A DNA stretch of 59,363 nucleotides from Prochlorococcus sp. AG-402-I23 (GCA_003216915.1 QCIB01000009.1:1-59363), one strand, 5' to 3'; numbered from the stretch's first letter, positions 1-7,498 are shown. A program made the numbers and translations. The notes: generated by a model from the letters alone, not told the origin.

Positions 1-114
1 TATTTCTGACTCTATTTTTTCATCTTTAACTTCACTTTCTTCTGGTTTCTCTGATTTTATTTCTGACTCTATTGTTTCTTCTTTAACTTCACTTTCTTCT
101 GCTTCCTCTGGTTT
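1..114 (-). repeat. 57-bp codon-phased tandem repeat in the TatA-like tail
   Basis: Positions 1-57 and 58-114 are near-identical copies differing at only a few bases. The period of 57 is 19 codons, so copy number can change without a frameshift. Each copy encodes an acidic stretch with ESEVK and ESEI. The repeat may continue beyond the left edge. Confidence 0.85.
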
Positions 115-279
115 TACTTTTAAATTTGCTGAGCTTTGATCTTCATCTTTACTTAAGAGGAACTTTAATAGTTTTTTGAATAATAAGAAACCTTTTTCAA
201 CTCTTTTTGGACCTAAAATTGCAAGCAAAATTACTAATATTATGAATATTTCAGGTGAATTTAAACCTAATAGTTTCAT
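1..279 (-). CDS. TatA/Hcf106-like membrane protein, partial (C-terminus outside window)
   Basis: The reading frame starts with ATG at 279 and runs off the left edge without a stop. The N-terminus has the layout of TatA/TatB proteins of the twin-arginine export system: a short lead, a Pro-Glu (SPEIF) just before one hydrophobic helix (about residues 10-22), then the hinge motif LGPKR and an amphipathic basic helix rich in F, L and K. The FGP-type hinge is what identifies the family. The rest is a low-complexity acidic tail of Glu, Ser, Lys and Ile encoded by a 57-bp tandem repeat. TatA and TatB cannot be separated here. A non-Tat one-helix protein remains possible. Confidence 0.6.
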   Translation of the reverse strand, partial: MKLLGLNSPEIFIILVILLAILGPKRVEKGFLLFKKLLKFLLSKDEDQSSANLKVKPEEAEESEVKEETIESEIKSEKPEESEVKDEKIESEI

Positions 280-326
280 AAAATTTCATATTCTATTTAT
301 ATTTTAGTACATGCTAAAAATTTAAT

Positions 327-719
327 CTAATTATTCTCAAAAGTTGGTAAATAGAGTTCCCTATTTGATGCAATTAAACCTTCTTCTTTAAAAAAAATCT
401 CTAGGTCTTTTAGATCATTTATATCTACAAATTCACCACAATTATCTAATATATTATTATGGGTGAAATTCCATAAATCAGCCAAATATTCGTCATCATT
501 TGGAAATGCTACAAATTTCAAATATGTATTATTCAAAGCATATTCACTAGCAAAATCAGAGTCTAAACCTTCCCTCTTAGCATCACAGAAAACTTTAGCA
601 AATCTTTTGCCTACAGAAGTTTGAGCACTTGATAAATCTAAATTACCTTGAATAGCAATTACATTTATTGGTGCAATAAAAATAATTATTGGAAGAAAAA
701 TAGATACTAATATAAACAA
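327..719 (-). CDS. hypothetical exported protein, 130 aa
   Basis: The protein starts with a strongly hydrophobic segment (residues 1-23, MFILVSIFLPIIIFIAP), which looks like a signal peptide or a signal anchor. The soluble part that follows contains two cysteines (in VFCDAK and DNCGEF) that could form a disulfide if it is exported. It reads as a small helical domain ending in PTFENN. I do not recognise a family. The gene lies behind the TatA-like gene on the same strand, with the gene at 887 diverging from it. Function unknown; such proteins are common in marine picocyanobacteria. Confidence 0.6.
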   Translation of the reverse strand: MFILVSIFLPIIIFIAPINVIAIQGNLDLSSAQTSVGKRFAKVFCDAKREGLDSDFASEYALNNTYLKFVAFPNDDEYLADLWNFTHNNILDNCGEFVDINDLKDLEIFFKEEGLIASNRELYLPTFENN

Positions 720-886
720 GAAAAAATTTCCTTTTTAAATTTCAACTCAACATAAACTAGCAAAAAAAGTAATCAATTAGGCCTATTTAAGTAAAAGCAC
801 TTATTATAAATTAAGAAATAAATAGAAAACATAAAATCGGCTCCATATCTGAATTTATAATAAAGATTAAATAAATTTAAAATTAT

Positions 887-1894
887 ATGTCTTCAAATAT
901 AAGGCTAAAAGGAAGGGGAGTTAACAGGATAATTACGAGTAAGGTAATGCTATCGCCATTAGCAGGAGTTACAGATAACATTTTTAGACGACTTGTACGT
1001 AAATGGGCTCCAAACTCTTTACTTTTTACAGAAATGATAAATGCCACAAGTCTTAAAAAAGGATATGGCACACAAAAAATCAATCAAATAGATTTAGAAG
1101 AAGGTCCAATTGGAGTACAAATATTTGATAATAGGCCATATGCAGTTTCTGAAGCTGCGAAACAAGCTGAGGACTCTGGAGCTTTCTTAATTGATATAAA
1201 TATGGGATGTCCAGTAAAAAAAATTGCAAAGAAAGGTGGAGGCAGTGCTTTAATTAAAGACCGAAAACTTGCTATAGAATTAGTCAAAAATGTTGTAAAA
1301 GCTGTTAGGGTCCCTGTAACAGTAAAAACACGACTCGGATGGGATAGTAAAGAAGAAAATATAGAGGATTTCTTATTTAAACTTCAAGATGCGGGAGCAA
1401 CGATGATCACACTTCATGGAAGAACTAGAAAACAGGGTTTTTCAGGCAAGTCAGATTGGGAAATGATCGGGAGACTTAAAAAGTTGTTGGAAATTCCAGT
1501 AATTGCTAATGGAGATATCAAAAATACAGATGACGCTCTTAATTGTTTAAAAAAAACAAATGCTGATGGTGTAATGATTGGACGAGGAATTTTAGGATCC
1601 CCATGGAAAATAGGAGAAATAGATTATGCCCTTAGAGAAAATAAAAATTTTAAAGAACCAAATACAGAAGAAAAACTATATTTAATTATTGAGCATCTTG
1701 ATGAATTAATAAAAGAAAAAGGAGATCACGGATTGCTAATTGCAAGGAAACATATCTCATGGACATGCAAGGACTTTAAAGGAGCATCAAATTTGAGAAA
1801 TAACTTGGTTAGAGCTGTTGATAAAAATGAAGTTAAAAATTTAATAAATAAAATGATTAAAACTTTGAATAATGAAAAAAATAGATTAACTTAA
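887..1894 (+). CDS. dusB: tRNA-dihydrouridine synthase (DusB/NifR3 type)
   Basis: An FMN enzyme that reduces uridines in the tRNA D-loop using NADPH. The TIM-barrel start is MLSPLAGVTD (residues 21-30). The catalytic cysteine is C108 in NMGCPVKKIAKKGGG. The FMN/substrate motif HGRTRKQGFSG follows at about residues 178-188, and IANGDI and GVMIGRGILG complete the phosphate-binding end. The length of 335 aa fits the family. The chosen start (887) adds about 20 residues before the conserved barrel, as in other cyanobacterial copies; ATG 947 would start just at the first beta strand and seems too short. A DUF2470 gene follows 18 bases downstream, probably in the same transcript. Confidence 0.9.
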   Translation: MSSNIRLKGRGVNRIITSKVMLSPLAGVTDNIFRRLVRKWAPNSLLFTEMINATSLKKGYGTQKINQIDLEEGPIGVQIFDNRPYAVSEAAKQAEDSGAFLIDINMGCPVKKIAKKGGGSALIKDRKLAIELVKNVVKAVRVPVTVKTRLGWDSKEENIEDFLFKLQDAGATMITLHGRTRKQGFSGKSDWEMIGRLKKLLEIPVIANGDIKNTDDALNCLKKTNADGVMIGRGILGSPWKIGEIDYALRENKNFKEPNTEEKLYLIIEHLDELIKEKGDHGLLIARKHISWTCKDFKGASNLRNNLVRAVDKNEVKNLINKMIKTLNNEKNRLT

Positions 1895-1912
1895 AGCAAA
1901 TTTATTTTTTAA

Positions 1913-2170
1913 ATGAAAATTATTAGTAAAGAAACAAGTAAAAGAGTTTGTGATCATATGAACAATGATCACATAGATTCAGTGCACAAATATCTTATTC
2001 ATTATGGGAAAATATCAAAATTTGAGAATGCTTATATGGAAGAAATTAATAGTAGTTATATAAAAATCAATTACGATGGTCAATCAGCAATTATCAATTT
2101 TAAAAATGAAATATCTGAAGAAGAAATTCATTCAACTTTAGTATCAATGATTAGAGACATTAAAAAATAA
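1913..2170 (+). CDS. DUF2470-domain small protein
   Basis: This 85-aa protein consists of little more than one DUF2470 domain, the module found at the C-terminus of HugZ/HutZ-type haem-utilisation proteins and of plastid relatives. Diagnostic features are VCDHMNNDHIDSVHKY near the N-terminus, a central beta strand ending in INYDGQ, and the C-terminal helix ISEEEIHSTLVSMIRDI. The conserved histidines in HMNNDH could contact haem or metal; this is an inference from the larger relatives. It follows the dus gene closely on the same strand. Free-standing copies are usual in picocyanobacteria. Confidence 0.75.
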   Translation: MKIISKETSKRVCDHMNNDHIDSVHKYLIHYGKISKFENAYMEEINSSYIKINYDGQSAIINFKNEISEEEIHSTLVSMIRDIKK

Positions 2171-2188
2171 AAATAATTAAAAAAAATT

Positions 2189-2353
2189 CTAATTCTTATT
2201 TTCATAGTAATCAGTTATCTTTTTACATTCTTCAAATGAAAGCATGCTTAATCTAGATGTGGCTTTTATTTTTAGAATTGCACAAACAGCTAATAAATCA
2301 GCGCTATCAACATTAAGTGCTTCAGAAAGCTCTAGAACCCTAAGACCTTTCAT
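2189..2353 (-). CDS. free-standing IF2 N-terminal-like domain protein, 54 aa
   Basis: ATG at 2353, stop at 2189-2191. The start (MKGLRVLELSEALNVDSADLL) matches the IF2_N fold seen at the N-terminus of bacterial translation initiation factor IF-2: R-V-x-E-L-(S/A)-x-x-L-N-V, then helix 2 (DSADLLAVCAIL) and a short tail. It is far too short to be infB, so this is an isolated domain. A role at the ribosome or on nucleic acid is inferred only from the fold. The gene sits among small minus-strand genes and overlaps nothing convincingly coding. Confidence 0.6.
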   Translation of the reverse strand: MKGLRVLELSEALNVDSADLLAVCAILKIKATSRLSMLSFEECKKITDYYENKN

Positions 2354-2397
2354 TAGTATTTAAAAAATCTTTTTCTAAATTTTCAAGATTCTTGAAA

Positions 2398-2634
2398 TCA
2401 ATGGGCTGCATTTTTCCCCAAACCTGCAACGAATGGAAAAGTTTGTTCATCACCAAAAATATCTTCTGCTGAAGAATTAGTAATATTATTTTTTTTATTA
2501 TCAGGCTTAATTTCTTCAATTTCATTAGAAATATTCTCTTTAATGTTATTTTCAATTTCTTTTGCTAATAAATTATTCGTATTAGAAAATATTGAAAAAA
2601 CTAATACAGATAAAAACAAAATAATTCTTTTCAT
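2398..2634 (-). CDS. small secreted protein, 78 aa
   Basis: A clear Sec signal peptide covers residues 1-24 (MKRIILFLSVLVFSIF... ending NNLLAKE). The mature part is an Asn/Glu/Lys-rich linker followed by the conserved-looking C-terminus DIFGDEQTFPFVAGLGK. No catalytic motif is visible. I do not recognise the family. A different frame of 71 aa overlaps most of the gene but lacks a signal peptide and has ordinary shadow composition, so I chose this frame. Confidence 0.55.
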   Translation of the reverse strand: MKRIILFLSVLVFSIFSNTNNLLAKEIENNIKENISNEIEEIKPDNKKNNITNSSAEDIFGDEQTFPFVAGLGKNAAH

Positions 2635-2735
2635 AAAAAAAATTTATCTAATACTATTGTCATACGCCAATAAAGTTATTTAGAAAAACTAGATAATTTT
2701 AAAACAAATCTAAATAAATCAAAATAAAAAATTAT

Positions 2736-2972
2736 TCATCTTCCTAACTTATTTCTATTTTTAAATCTAAATAAAAAATAAAGACCTAGTAACAAGAGAA
2801 TTGCCAAGGAGTACTGATTAAGAAAAACATAAACTATATATACGAGAAATGGGAACAAGCACGCCCTCTTAAAATTTAATTTCTGTTCCTTTGACATATT
2901 TTTCCAATTTAAATATTCTTCCCATTGAAAAATCTTCTTCATTTTTCTACTTCTATTTTTACGATTAAACAT
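2736..2972 (-). CDS. hypothetical one- or two-helix membrane protein, 78 aa
   Basis: The N-terminal half is basic and aromatic (FQWEEYLNWKNMSKEQKLNFKRA), followed by one long hydrophobic region (about residues 40-69, probably a helical hairpin) and a basic tail RFKNRNKLGR. The start could be the first Met or Met-11 (MKKIFQW). The bulk-charge pattern suggests an integral inner-membrane or thylakoid protein with a cytoplasmic N-terminus. No family recognised. Confidence 0.55.
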   Translation of the reverse strand: MFNRKNRSRKMKKIFQWEEYLNWKNMSKEQKLNFKRACLFPFLVYIVYVFLNQYSLAILLLLGLYFLFRFKNRNKLGR

Positions 2973-3078
2973 AACTTTATAAATATAGTCTTGATGATTC
3001 TTATGTTAATAAACAAATTTAATCTACAATATCAAAATAAGTTTTTTTCATTGAATAAAAATATTTTTTAAATAAAAG

Positions 3079-3498
3079 ATGAACTCAAAACCAGTTTGGA
3101 AAATAGAAAAAATTGTTTTACCTCAAGATGCAGATCATGCAGGCGTGATGTGGCACGGTAAATATTTTAATTGGCTTGAAGAAAGCCGAATAAATGCACT
3201 TTCGGAAGTAGGTATAAGTTATTTCGAACTAACTAAAAATGGCTTAGATTTACCTTTAATCAATACTTCAATAAAATATAAATCTCCTTTATTTCTTGGT
3301 GAAAAAATAATAATCGAGAGCGAATTCAATATTGATAAAAGTCCTAGAATTAATGTAATTTCAAAATTTCTTAACAAGAATAATGAAATCTTAACGATTG
3401 CTGAAGTCAATTTAGTCTTAATAAATAACCTGAATTTTTCTATAATAAGAAAAAGGCCAGATTTCCTATCGGAAGCCTTTAGTCAGTTAAACGGTTGA
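3079..3498 (+). CDS. acyl-CoA thioesterase, 4HBT hot-dog family
   Basis: The 139-aa protein has the hot-dog fold signature of the YbgC/4-hydroxybenzoyl-CoA thioesterase group: DADHAGVMWHGKYFNWLEESR at residues 17-37, where the Asp near the start of the block is the usual catalytic acid and the H/Y-F-W-E-R pattern forms the hot-dog helix. The strand pairs INTSIKYKSPLFLGE and INVISKFLNKNNEILTIAEV complete the domain. Candidate substrates are acyl-CoAs, including 1,4-dihydroxy-2-naphthoyl-CoA in phylloquinone synthesis, but the sequence alone does not decide. It is monocistronic-looking, with small genes on both sides. Confidence 0.8.
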   Translation: MNSKPVWKIEKIVLPQDADHAGVMWHGKYFNWLEESRINALSEVGISYFELTKNGLDLPLINTSIKYKSPLFLGEKIIIESEFNIDKSPRINVISKFLNKNNEILTIAEVNLVLINNLNFSIIRKRPDFLSEAFSQLNG

Positions 3499-3540
3499 AA
3501 CTATTATCCGCCAATTGAATGATTTATTAGATTATTAATT

Positions 3541-3738
3541 ATGAATATATTTCAAGTTATTGATTCTTATCAATATGAAATGGAATCAAGATATCAAGAA
3601 AAATCAATGCTTACAAATCTTTTTACAGAGCACAAATTTATAGGATGGTTAGGGTTGTTTATAGTATTTTTCTCTATCTTTGCAATTTTTGTTTTTCAAT
3701 TTCTTGAGTGGGAAAGTAATGACAATAATAAAAGTTAA
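3541..3738 (+). CDS. small membrane protein, 65 aa
   Basis: A polar N-terminal half (IDSYQYEMESRYQEKS) precedes one transmembrane helix (about residues 34-56, GWLGLFIVFFSIFAIFVFQFL) and an acidic C-terminus EWESNDNN. One-helix topology with a large cytoplasmic or stromal N-terminus. No recognised family. It is followed 40 bases later by another small gene on the same strand. Confidence 0.5.
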   Translation: MNIFQVIDSYQYEMESRYQEKSMLTNLFTEHKFIGWLGLFIVFFSIFAIFVFQFLEWESNDNNKS

Positions 3739-3778
3739 GAAGATTTAATGATTATAATTCAACTGAATGAATTAAAAA

Positions 3779-4030
3779 ATGGCTATCTACTTAAAAATAA
3801 CTAACCCTACAGAGGTTGTAAAAAAAAAGACTTCAAAATGGCTTACAGATATTACACCTGAAAGAATTGATAGAAAATTGGTCGAAGATGAAGTAATAAA
3901 AGGGATTATCGAGCAATTAACATTAGAAGGTATAAAAGGAGAAATATCAGCAATTAATGGGTTTGAAGTAAAAGAATCTTCAGTAATAACAAAAAATAAT
4001 TTTATTATTAGAAAAACAAAAACTTTTTAG
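3779..4030 (+). CDS. conserved-looking small soluble protein, 83 aa
   Basis: A soluble protein with alternating charged helices and strands: MAIYLKITNPTEVVKKK, then a helix containing ERIDRKLVEDEVIKGIIEQL, then GIKGEISAINGF and strands to IIRKTK. Codon use and composition are like neighbouring genes. I do not recognise the family. The frame ends 20 bases before the start of the nuclease-like gene at 4051, so the two may be cotranscribed. Confidence 0.55.
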   Translation: MAIYLKITNPTEVVKKKTSKWLTDITPERIDRKLVEDEVIKGIIEQLTLEGIKGEISAINGFEVKESSVITKNNFIIRKTKTF

Positions 4031-4050
4031 ATCGAAAATAAAAATCTTTA

Positions 4051-4920
4051 ATGAAAAATTTTTTTATTTTAATTATTTTAATTATTTTTTTAATTTTTGT
4101 AATTATAAGAAATTCCCAAATAAAAAAGAAAAAGTTTAAATTAAATAATGCTTTAAATTCCAATTTCTTTATTCAAACAATTAATAATTTAATAGAAGAA
4201 AACAAATACAATTTGTTAGAGGAGAGGATCAGATTAAGGGAAATAGATGCTTACGGTAACGAGGATTATAAAAAATGGATTGGCAATCCACCTCTTGAGG
4301 AAAAAGCCATTGAGAAAAATATATTTAATGGATCCAAGCGATTTAAAGAGGGTATACCATACTTCTGGGAAAAAGTAATTTTAAAAAAATTTGGCAGTAT
4401 GGAATTATTTTTCGAAAAGTGGAGATCATATTGTAATGAAAATCCTACTATTGATGATGAGATAATTGGATCTATTAGAAAGCTCGAGACTGAAGATTGG
4501 TTTGTATTCATAGCGAGTCAAATAGAGAAATCATGCTTAAACCTATTAGAAAAAAACTATTCAAGTAAAAACAAGGAAAACTACAAAAAAGGTATCAGAT
4601 TTGAAAATCATTGTATGGAAATTCTCAAGCAAAATGGCTGGGAAGTAAAAGAAACCCCTAATACAGGTGATCAAGGGGTTGACTTAATTGCTTCAATAAA
4701 TGATTTGAGAATATGTATTCAATGCAAAGATCATGAAAAAGCTATTGGAAATAAAGCAGTTCAGGAAATTTCAGCTGGTAAATTATTTTGGAAAGGTACA
4801 CATGCAATAATAGTCTCAAAAACAGGCTTTACAAAGTCTGCTCATCAACTAGCAAAATCAAATAAAGTGGAACTAATAAATGAATATCAATTAAAAGATT
4901 TACAAAAATTTATTGTTTAA
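4051..4920 (+). CDS. membrane-anchored Mrr-type (PD-(D/E)XK) endonuclease-like protein
   Basis: An N-terminal transmembrane helix (residues 3-19, almost only F, I, L, V) is followed by a middle region of about 150 residues without recognised motifs. A C-terminal Mrr_cat domain follows (about 178-270). The active-site series is visible: E185 (RFENHC), D211 (GDQGVDLIA) and Q224-C225-K226 (CIQCK), that is, E...D...QxK. Then come EISAGKLFWKG and AIIVSKTGFTKSA, which match the helix and strand after the QxK in Mrr/DUF2034 proteins. Family knowledge suggests cleavage of DNA, often modified DNA, but no methylase or partner gene is nearby. It could be a repair or competence-associated nuclease facing the cytoplasm from the membrane. 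Confidence 0.75.
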   Translation: MKNFFILIILIIFLIFVIIRNSQIKKKKFKLNNALNSNFFIQTINNLIEENKYNLLEERIRLREIDAYGNEDYKKWIGNPPLEEKAIEKNIFNGSKRFKEGIPYFWEKVILKKFGSMELFFEKWRSYCNENPTIDDEIIGSIRKLETEDWFVFIASQIEKSCLNLLEKNYSSKNKENYKKGIRFENHCMEILKQNGWEVKETPNTGDQGVDLIASINDLRICIQCKDHEKAIGNKAVQEISAGKLFWKGTHAIIVSKTGFTKSAHQLAKSNKVELINEYQLKDLQKFIV

Positions 4921-4925
4921 ATAGT

Positions 4926-5330
4926 TTATATCAATTGCGTTAAGCCCTCTTTGTAAAGTAAAAGTGTTGTAAAAACTCCTGAGGCCCACATTAAACCTCT
5001 AGCTGTTGGGATATTAAATATATATGCACCAATATATAAAAAACGAAAAATAGGATGAATCAATGCTGCAATTATTGCAATATAAGAGTCAGTTAAAGTA
5101 ATCAAACAAAGAAGACATGCGGGTGCATGTAGGGAAATACTTTCCCAACAATTTTGATGACACCAAACTGCTCTTTTTCCAAATGAAGGTAATTCATCGA
5201 ATAAAGCCCTTGGAGCAGACATATTTTCAACAGAATATCCCGCTTTAACTCTCCCTATAGTTAATGGGATAATTGATAATAAAACAATTCCAACTGATAG
5301 ACAAAGGCTCCAGGCAAAAGCTACTTGCAT
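4926..5330 (-). CDS. MAPEG-family membrane protein
   Basis: A 134-aa protein with four hydrophobic helices. The MAPEG pattern is visible: an acidic/polar loop SVENMSAPRALFDELPSFGKRA after helix 1, helix 2 with HAPACLLCLITL, then HPIFRFLYIGAYIFNIPTARG, in which HP-x-x-R-x-x-Y is the family hallmark. Eukaryotic relatives are glutathione S-transferases or leukotriene synthases; bacterial ones are mostly uncharacterised, and glutathione dependence here is only inference. It converges with the Mrr-like gene, stop to stop, 5 bases apart. Confidence 0.75.
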   Translation of the reverse strand: MQVAFAWSLCLSVGIVLLSIIPLTIGRVKAGYSVENMSAPRALFDELPSFGKRAVWCHQNCWESISLHAPACLLCLITLTDSYIAIIAALIHPIFRFLYIGAYIFNIPTARGLMWASGVFTTLLLYKEGLTQLI

Positions 5331-5448
5331 ATAATTTTAATAATATTATTAGCTTAATAATTCAAGCTCTTTATCGTGATAAATGAAAAATCATTACCAT
5401 AGATTAAACTTTGCAAAAATGTTGTAATTTATAATAAAAAAATCATTT

Positions 5449-5574
5449 ATGGATATTTCAAAGGTAGTTTTAATTTTTGTCATAAGTTTACTAATATATT
5501 TTGCTTTTCTGTTTTTAGGATTTTTTCTTAAGGATAAAAATTTAAAGGCTCAGAATCTAAAAAAAGAAGAATAG
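5449..5574 (+). CDS. one-helix small protein, 41 aa
   Basis: ATG at 5449, TAG at 5572-5574. The protein is a short lead (MDISK), one hydrophobic helix (residues 6-27) with FLFLGFF at its end, and a charged Lys/Glu tail. The clean hydrophobic-then-charged layout argues for a real one-helix membrane protein rather than a chance frame. No similarity to a known photosystem or cytochrome b6f subunit could be recognised. Confidence 0.45.
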   Translation: MDISKVVLIFVISLLIYFAFLFLGFFLKDKNLKAQNLKKEE

Positions 5575-5581
5575 ATAATTA

Positions 5582-5647
5582 ATGCCACAAAAATTTACTA
5601 TTTTCTCAATATTTTTATATCTTTTTGGATATATTTCATGGAAATAA
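5582..5647 (+). CDS. possible 21-aa hydrophobic micropeptide
   Basis: ATG 5582, TAA 5645-5647, starting 8 bases after the stop of the 41-aa gene. Nearly the whole peptide is one aromatic-rich hydrophobic helix (TIFSIFLYLFGYISW). No good ribosome-binding site is seen. It may be a chance frame; its position directly behind another one-helix gene is the only argument for it. Confidence 0.2.
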   Translation: MPQKFTIFSIFLYLFGYISWK

Positions 5648-5704
5648 AATTTGATCCAAATAATATTAAGGGATATTGAAACTCAATAAGACAGTTGCCG
5701 GTAT

Positions 5705-5998
5705 ATGAAAAAATTTTATAAGTTTCTTAAAAGTTTTCTATTTATATCACTTTGGCTTATTTTATCCTCATTTTTAACCCAATATTGGAATACCTTTCAT
5801 TGGGAATATATCTACTTAAACTTCAGAATTATATTTGATAAAGAATTTTGGTTTGTTGTAGAAAAAATTCTTTTAGGATTTGATATTGGTTACTGGTTAG
5901 AAGAGGCACTAAAATTCTTAAGTTATGAAATACCAAAAGAATCATTTAAATATTTACCAATTTATTTCGTATTAAAGTCTATTTGGATAAAGAATTAA
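5705..5998 (+). CDS. hypothetical protein with N-terminal membrane helix, 97 aa
   Basis: Residues 8-27 form a hydrophobic helix (LKSFLFISLWLILSSFL). The rest is aromatic-rich (YWNTFHWEYIYLNF, FDKEFWFVVEKI), suggesting a membrane-attached amphipathic protein. It ends in YFVLKSIWIKN. No family recognised. It converges with the fibrillin-type gene at 6008. Confidence 0.5.
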   Translation: MKKFYKFLKSFLFISLWLILSSFLTQYWNTFHWEYIYLNFRIIFDKEFWFVVEKILLGFDIGYWLEEALKFLSYEIPKESFKYLPIYFVLKSIWIKN

Positions 5999-6007
5999 TT
6001 GATATTT

Positions 6008-6550
6008 TTAATAGATTTTAATAAATTCCTTGAAATTCTTGAATAAAGTCGGTGAATTTATTTTTCTTAAAACAAATAAAGTTCCTTTATCACCTCTACA
6101 GATTCTAAGCTTATTACTTAAATAAGTTATCTCTAACCACCCTAATTGTTCATTATTTATTTCTTTCATAGCCTTTATATTTTTTTTTCCGAATTTAGGA
6201 CCTATAACACCAGCATGTGTAAATTTGACCCCAATTTTTTTTTCATTTATGTAATTAAGTCTTATTAAAATACCAGTACCAATAATTGATTTTATTCCTC
6301 TAGGTTTAAGTAAATTAAGACCATTTAAATTTAAGGGATCAAGAATTTGAAGATTATCAATAAAAGGGGAATATTTTAAAAAAGGACTATTAGAACTACT
6401 CCACCTAAGCTCCCAAACACCCTGTAAATCATTTCCATCTTTGCTGAAGGAAAAATTATGATCAATTTCAAGTTGTTCGGCAATAGTCTGTATACTCTCT
6501 GAATTTGGAGATTTAAGAAGTAAATTTAATAAATCATCTTCGGATTCCAT
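6008..6550 (-). CDS. PAP/fibrillin-family (plastoglobulin-like) protein, short form
   Basis: A 180-aa protein with the plastid-lipid-associated (PAP/fibrillin) lipocalin-like pattern. An N-terminal helix is followed by LQGVWELRWSSS (the conserved L-x-G-x-W-x-L-x-x-(S/T) first strand), a Pro/Leu-rich region LKYSPFIDNLQILDP, and a C-terminal strand pair LEITYLSNKLRICRGDKGTLFVLRK, where the R-I-x-R-G-D/N-x-G-x-x-F-V ending is diagnostic. Such proteins bind to thylakoid lipids and affect carotenoid storage and photoprotection. A second, larger member is encoded at 8979. The start at 6550 gives a usual N-terminus. Confidence 0.8.
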   Translation of the reverse strand: MESEDDLLNLLLKSPNSESIQTIAEQLEIDHNFSFSKDGNDLQGVWELRWSSSNSPFLKYSPFIDNLQILDPLNLNGLNLLKPRGIKSIIGTGILIRLNYINEKKIGVKFTHAGVIGPKFGKKNIKAMKEINNEQLGWLEITYLSNKLRICRGDKGTLFVLRKINSPTLFKNFKEFIKIY

Positions 6551-6628
6551 TTAATAACCGCTGAGTATATAGCTAAGGATAAATACTTACCTCCATGTGC
6601 TATATTCTACCCAGAATATGTTGATTTG

Positions 6629-6913
6629 ATGACAAAAAGCTATTGGCTAAAGAAAATTTCAATTCCAAATGCTGATTTATTCCTGGAATATATAAGGACA
6701 GTATTACCTTGGATTAAATCTGTGGGAGGAGTAATAGTAAAAAGAGATTTGATACAAGAATCAACCTCAAATGAATGGGATGGAGGCCAGCTTGGATTAG
6801 TAATAGAATTCGAATCAAAATTTGCTGCTAAAAAAGCATTTTATTCTGAAGTATTTCAAAAATATCTGCAGTCCAGAGATTTAATGGAGCTAGTTACTAT
6901 AAGTACTCTTTAA
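6629..6913 (+). CDS. DUF1330-domain protein
   Basis: The protein has the ferredoxin-like DUF1330 pattern: ADLFLEYIRTVLPWIKSVGGVIVKRD, then the strand LGLVIEFESKFAAKKAFYS and SRDLMELVTI. I place the start at ATG 6629 (MTKSYW, 94 aa). An in-frame TTG directly upstream (6626) would add one residue. The family has dimeric alpha+beta-barrel members of unknown substrate. It is divergent from the fibrillin gene, with 78 bases between the starts that probably hold both promoters. Confidence 0.65.
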   Translation: MTKSYWLKKISIPNADLFLEYIRTVLPWIKSVGGVIVKRDLIQESTSNEWDGGQLGLVIEFESKFAAKKAFYSEVFQKYLQSRDLMELVTISTL

Positions 6914-7049
6914 CAAGTCAACCAAAAGCGATCTCACATAAACAACTTATGAGTATTTATTACTATTAAATTATTTATGTAATATTTATAACTTCACTAG
7001 CAATAGTATATTTTGCAAAATTTAATTGTAAAAGTAATCCGTTAATCAA

Positions 7050-7229
7050 ATGAACTATTCAACTGAAAAAGATGATTATTTGATGACAACTCCATATACA
7101 AAAAAAATTCAGCAAAAATTTGAAAAGGTTAAATCTTTTTTAGAGCAAAATGGATTTAATCCTTCTTCTGAGAGCCTAATGCAAGATATAGTTAGTTCAG
7201 AAGAATATATTGCTAAAAATGGCTTATAA
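7050..7229 (+). CDS. small acidic soluble protein, 59 aa
   Basis: ATG 7050, TAA 7227-7229. The composition is protein-like: STEKDDYLMTTPYTKK, then a helix QQKFEKVKSFLEQNGF, then SSESLMQDIVSSEEYIAKN. Two helices are joined by a Gly-Phe-Asn-Pro turn. No recognised family. It converges with the Psb34-like gene, with only 4 bases between the stops. Confidence 0.45.
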   Translation: MNYSTEKDDYLMTTPYTKKIQQKFEKVKSFLEQNGFNPSSESLMQDIVSSEEYIAKNGL

Positions 7230-7233
7230 AATA

Positions 7234-7413
7234 TCAGAATATATTCAGAGTCCTTAAATAATAAAAACCGCCTATTAAAAAAGGTAATAATATTCCAATA
7301 AATAAAAATATGGATTTCTTTGATTCGCCTTCTGATATGGGGTTAATTTCTGGTTCAATTGCAAAACCATTTTGTCTACCACCACTTTCGGTTGTATAAC
7401 CTTTTTTATTCAT
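7234..7413 (-). CDS. Psb34-like photosystem II assembly protein, 59 aa
   Basis: ATG 7411-7413 (minus), stop TGA 7234-7236. The N-terminal arm reads TESGGRQNGFAIEPEIN, the motif (G-x-x-N-x-F-A-x-E-P) that opens high-light-inducible proteins (Hlips). The C-terminal helix (about residues 33-54, KSIFLFIGILLPFLIGGFYYL) lacks the chlorophyll-binding ExxNGRxAM motif of true Hlips. That combination, an Hlip-like arm with a plain membrane helix, is the description of Psb34, which binds CP47-containing PSII assembly intermediates and competes with Hlips. The assignment rests on this pattern only; a degenerate Hlip is the alternative. Confidence 0.6.
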   Translation of the reverse strand: MNKKGYTTESGGRQNGFAIEPEINPISEGESKKSIFLFIGILLPFLIGGFYYLRTLNIF

Positions 7414-7498
7414 AAGAAAAATAATCTATGGAGATTATCTCATGTAAAAACTTATTTAAAAAAATTTTTTACATTTAGAATTAAACTAATTTTTATAT

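Noticed and set aside
2340..2555. 71-aa minus frame overlapping the secreted protein at 2398-2634
   Set aside because: No signal peptide or recognisable pattern; the other frame has a convincing signal peptide.
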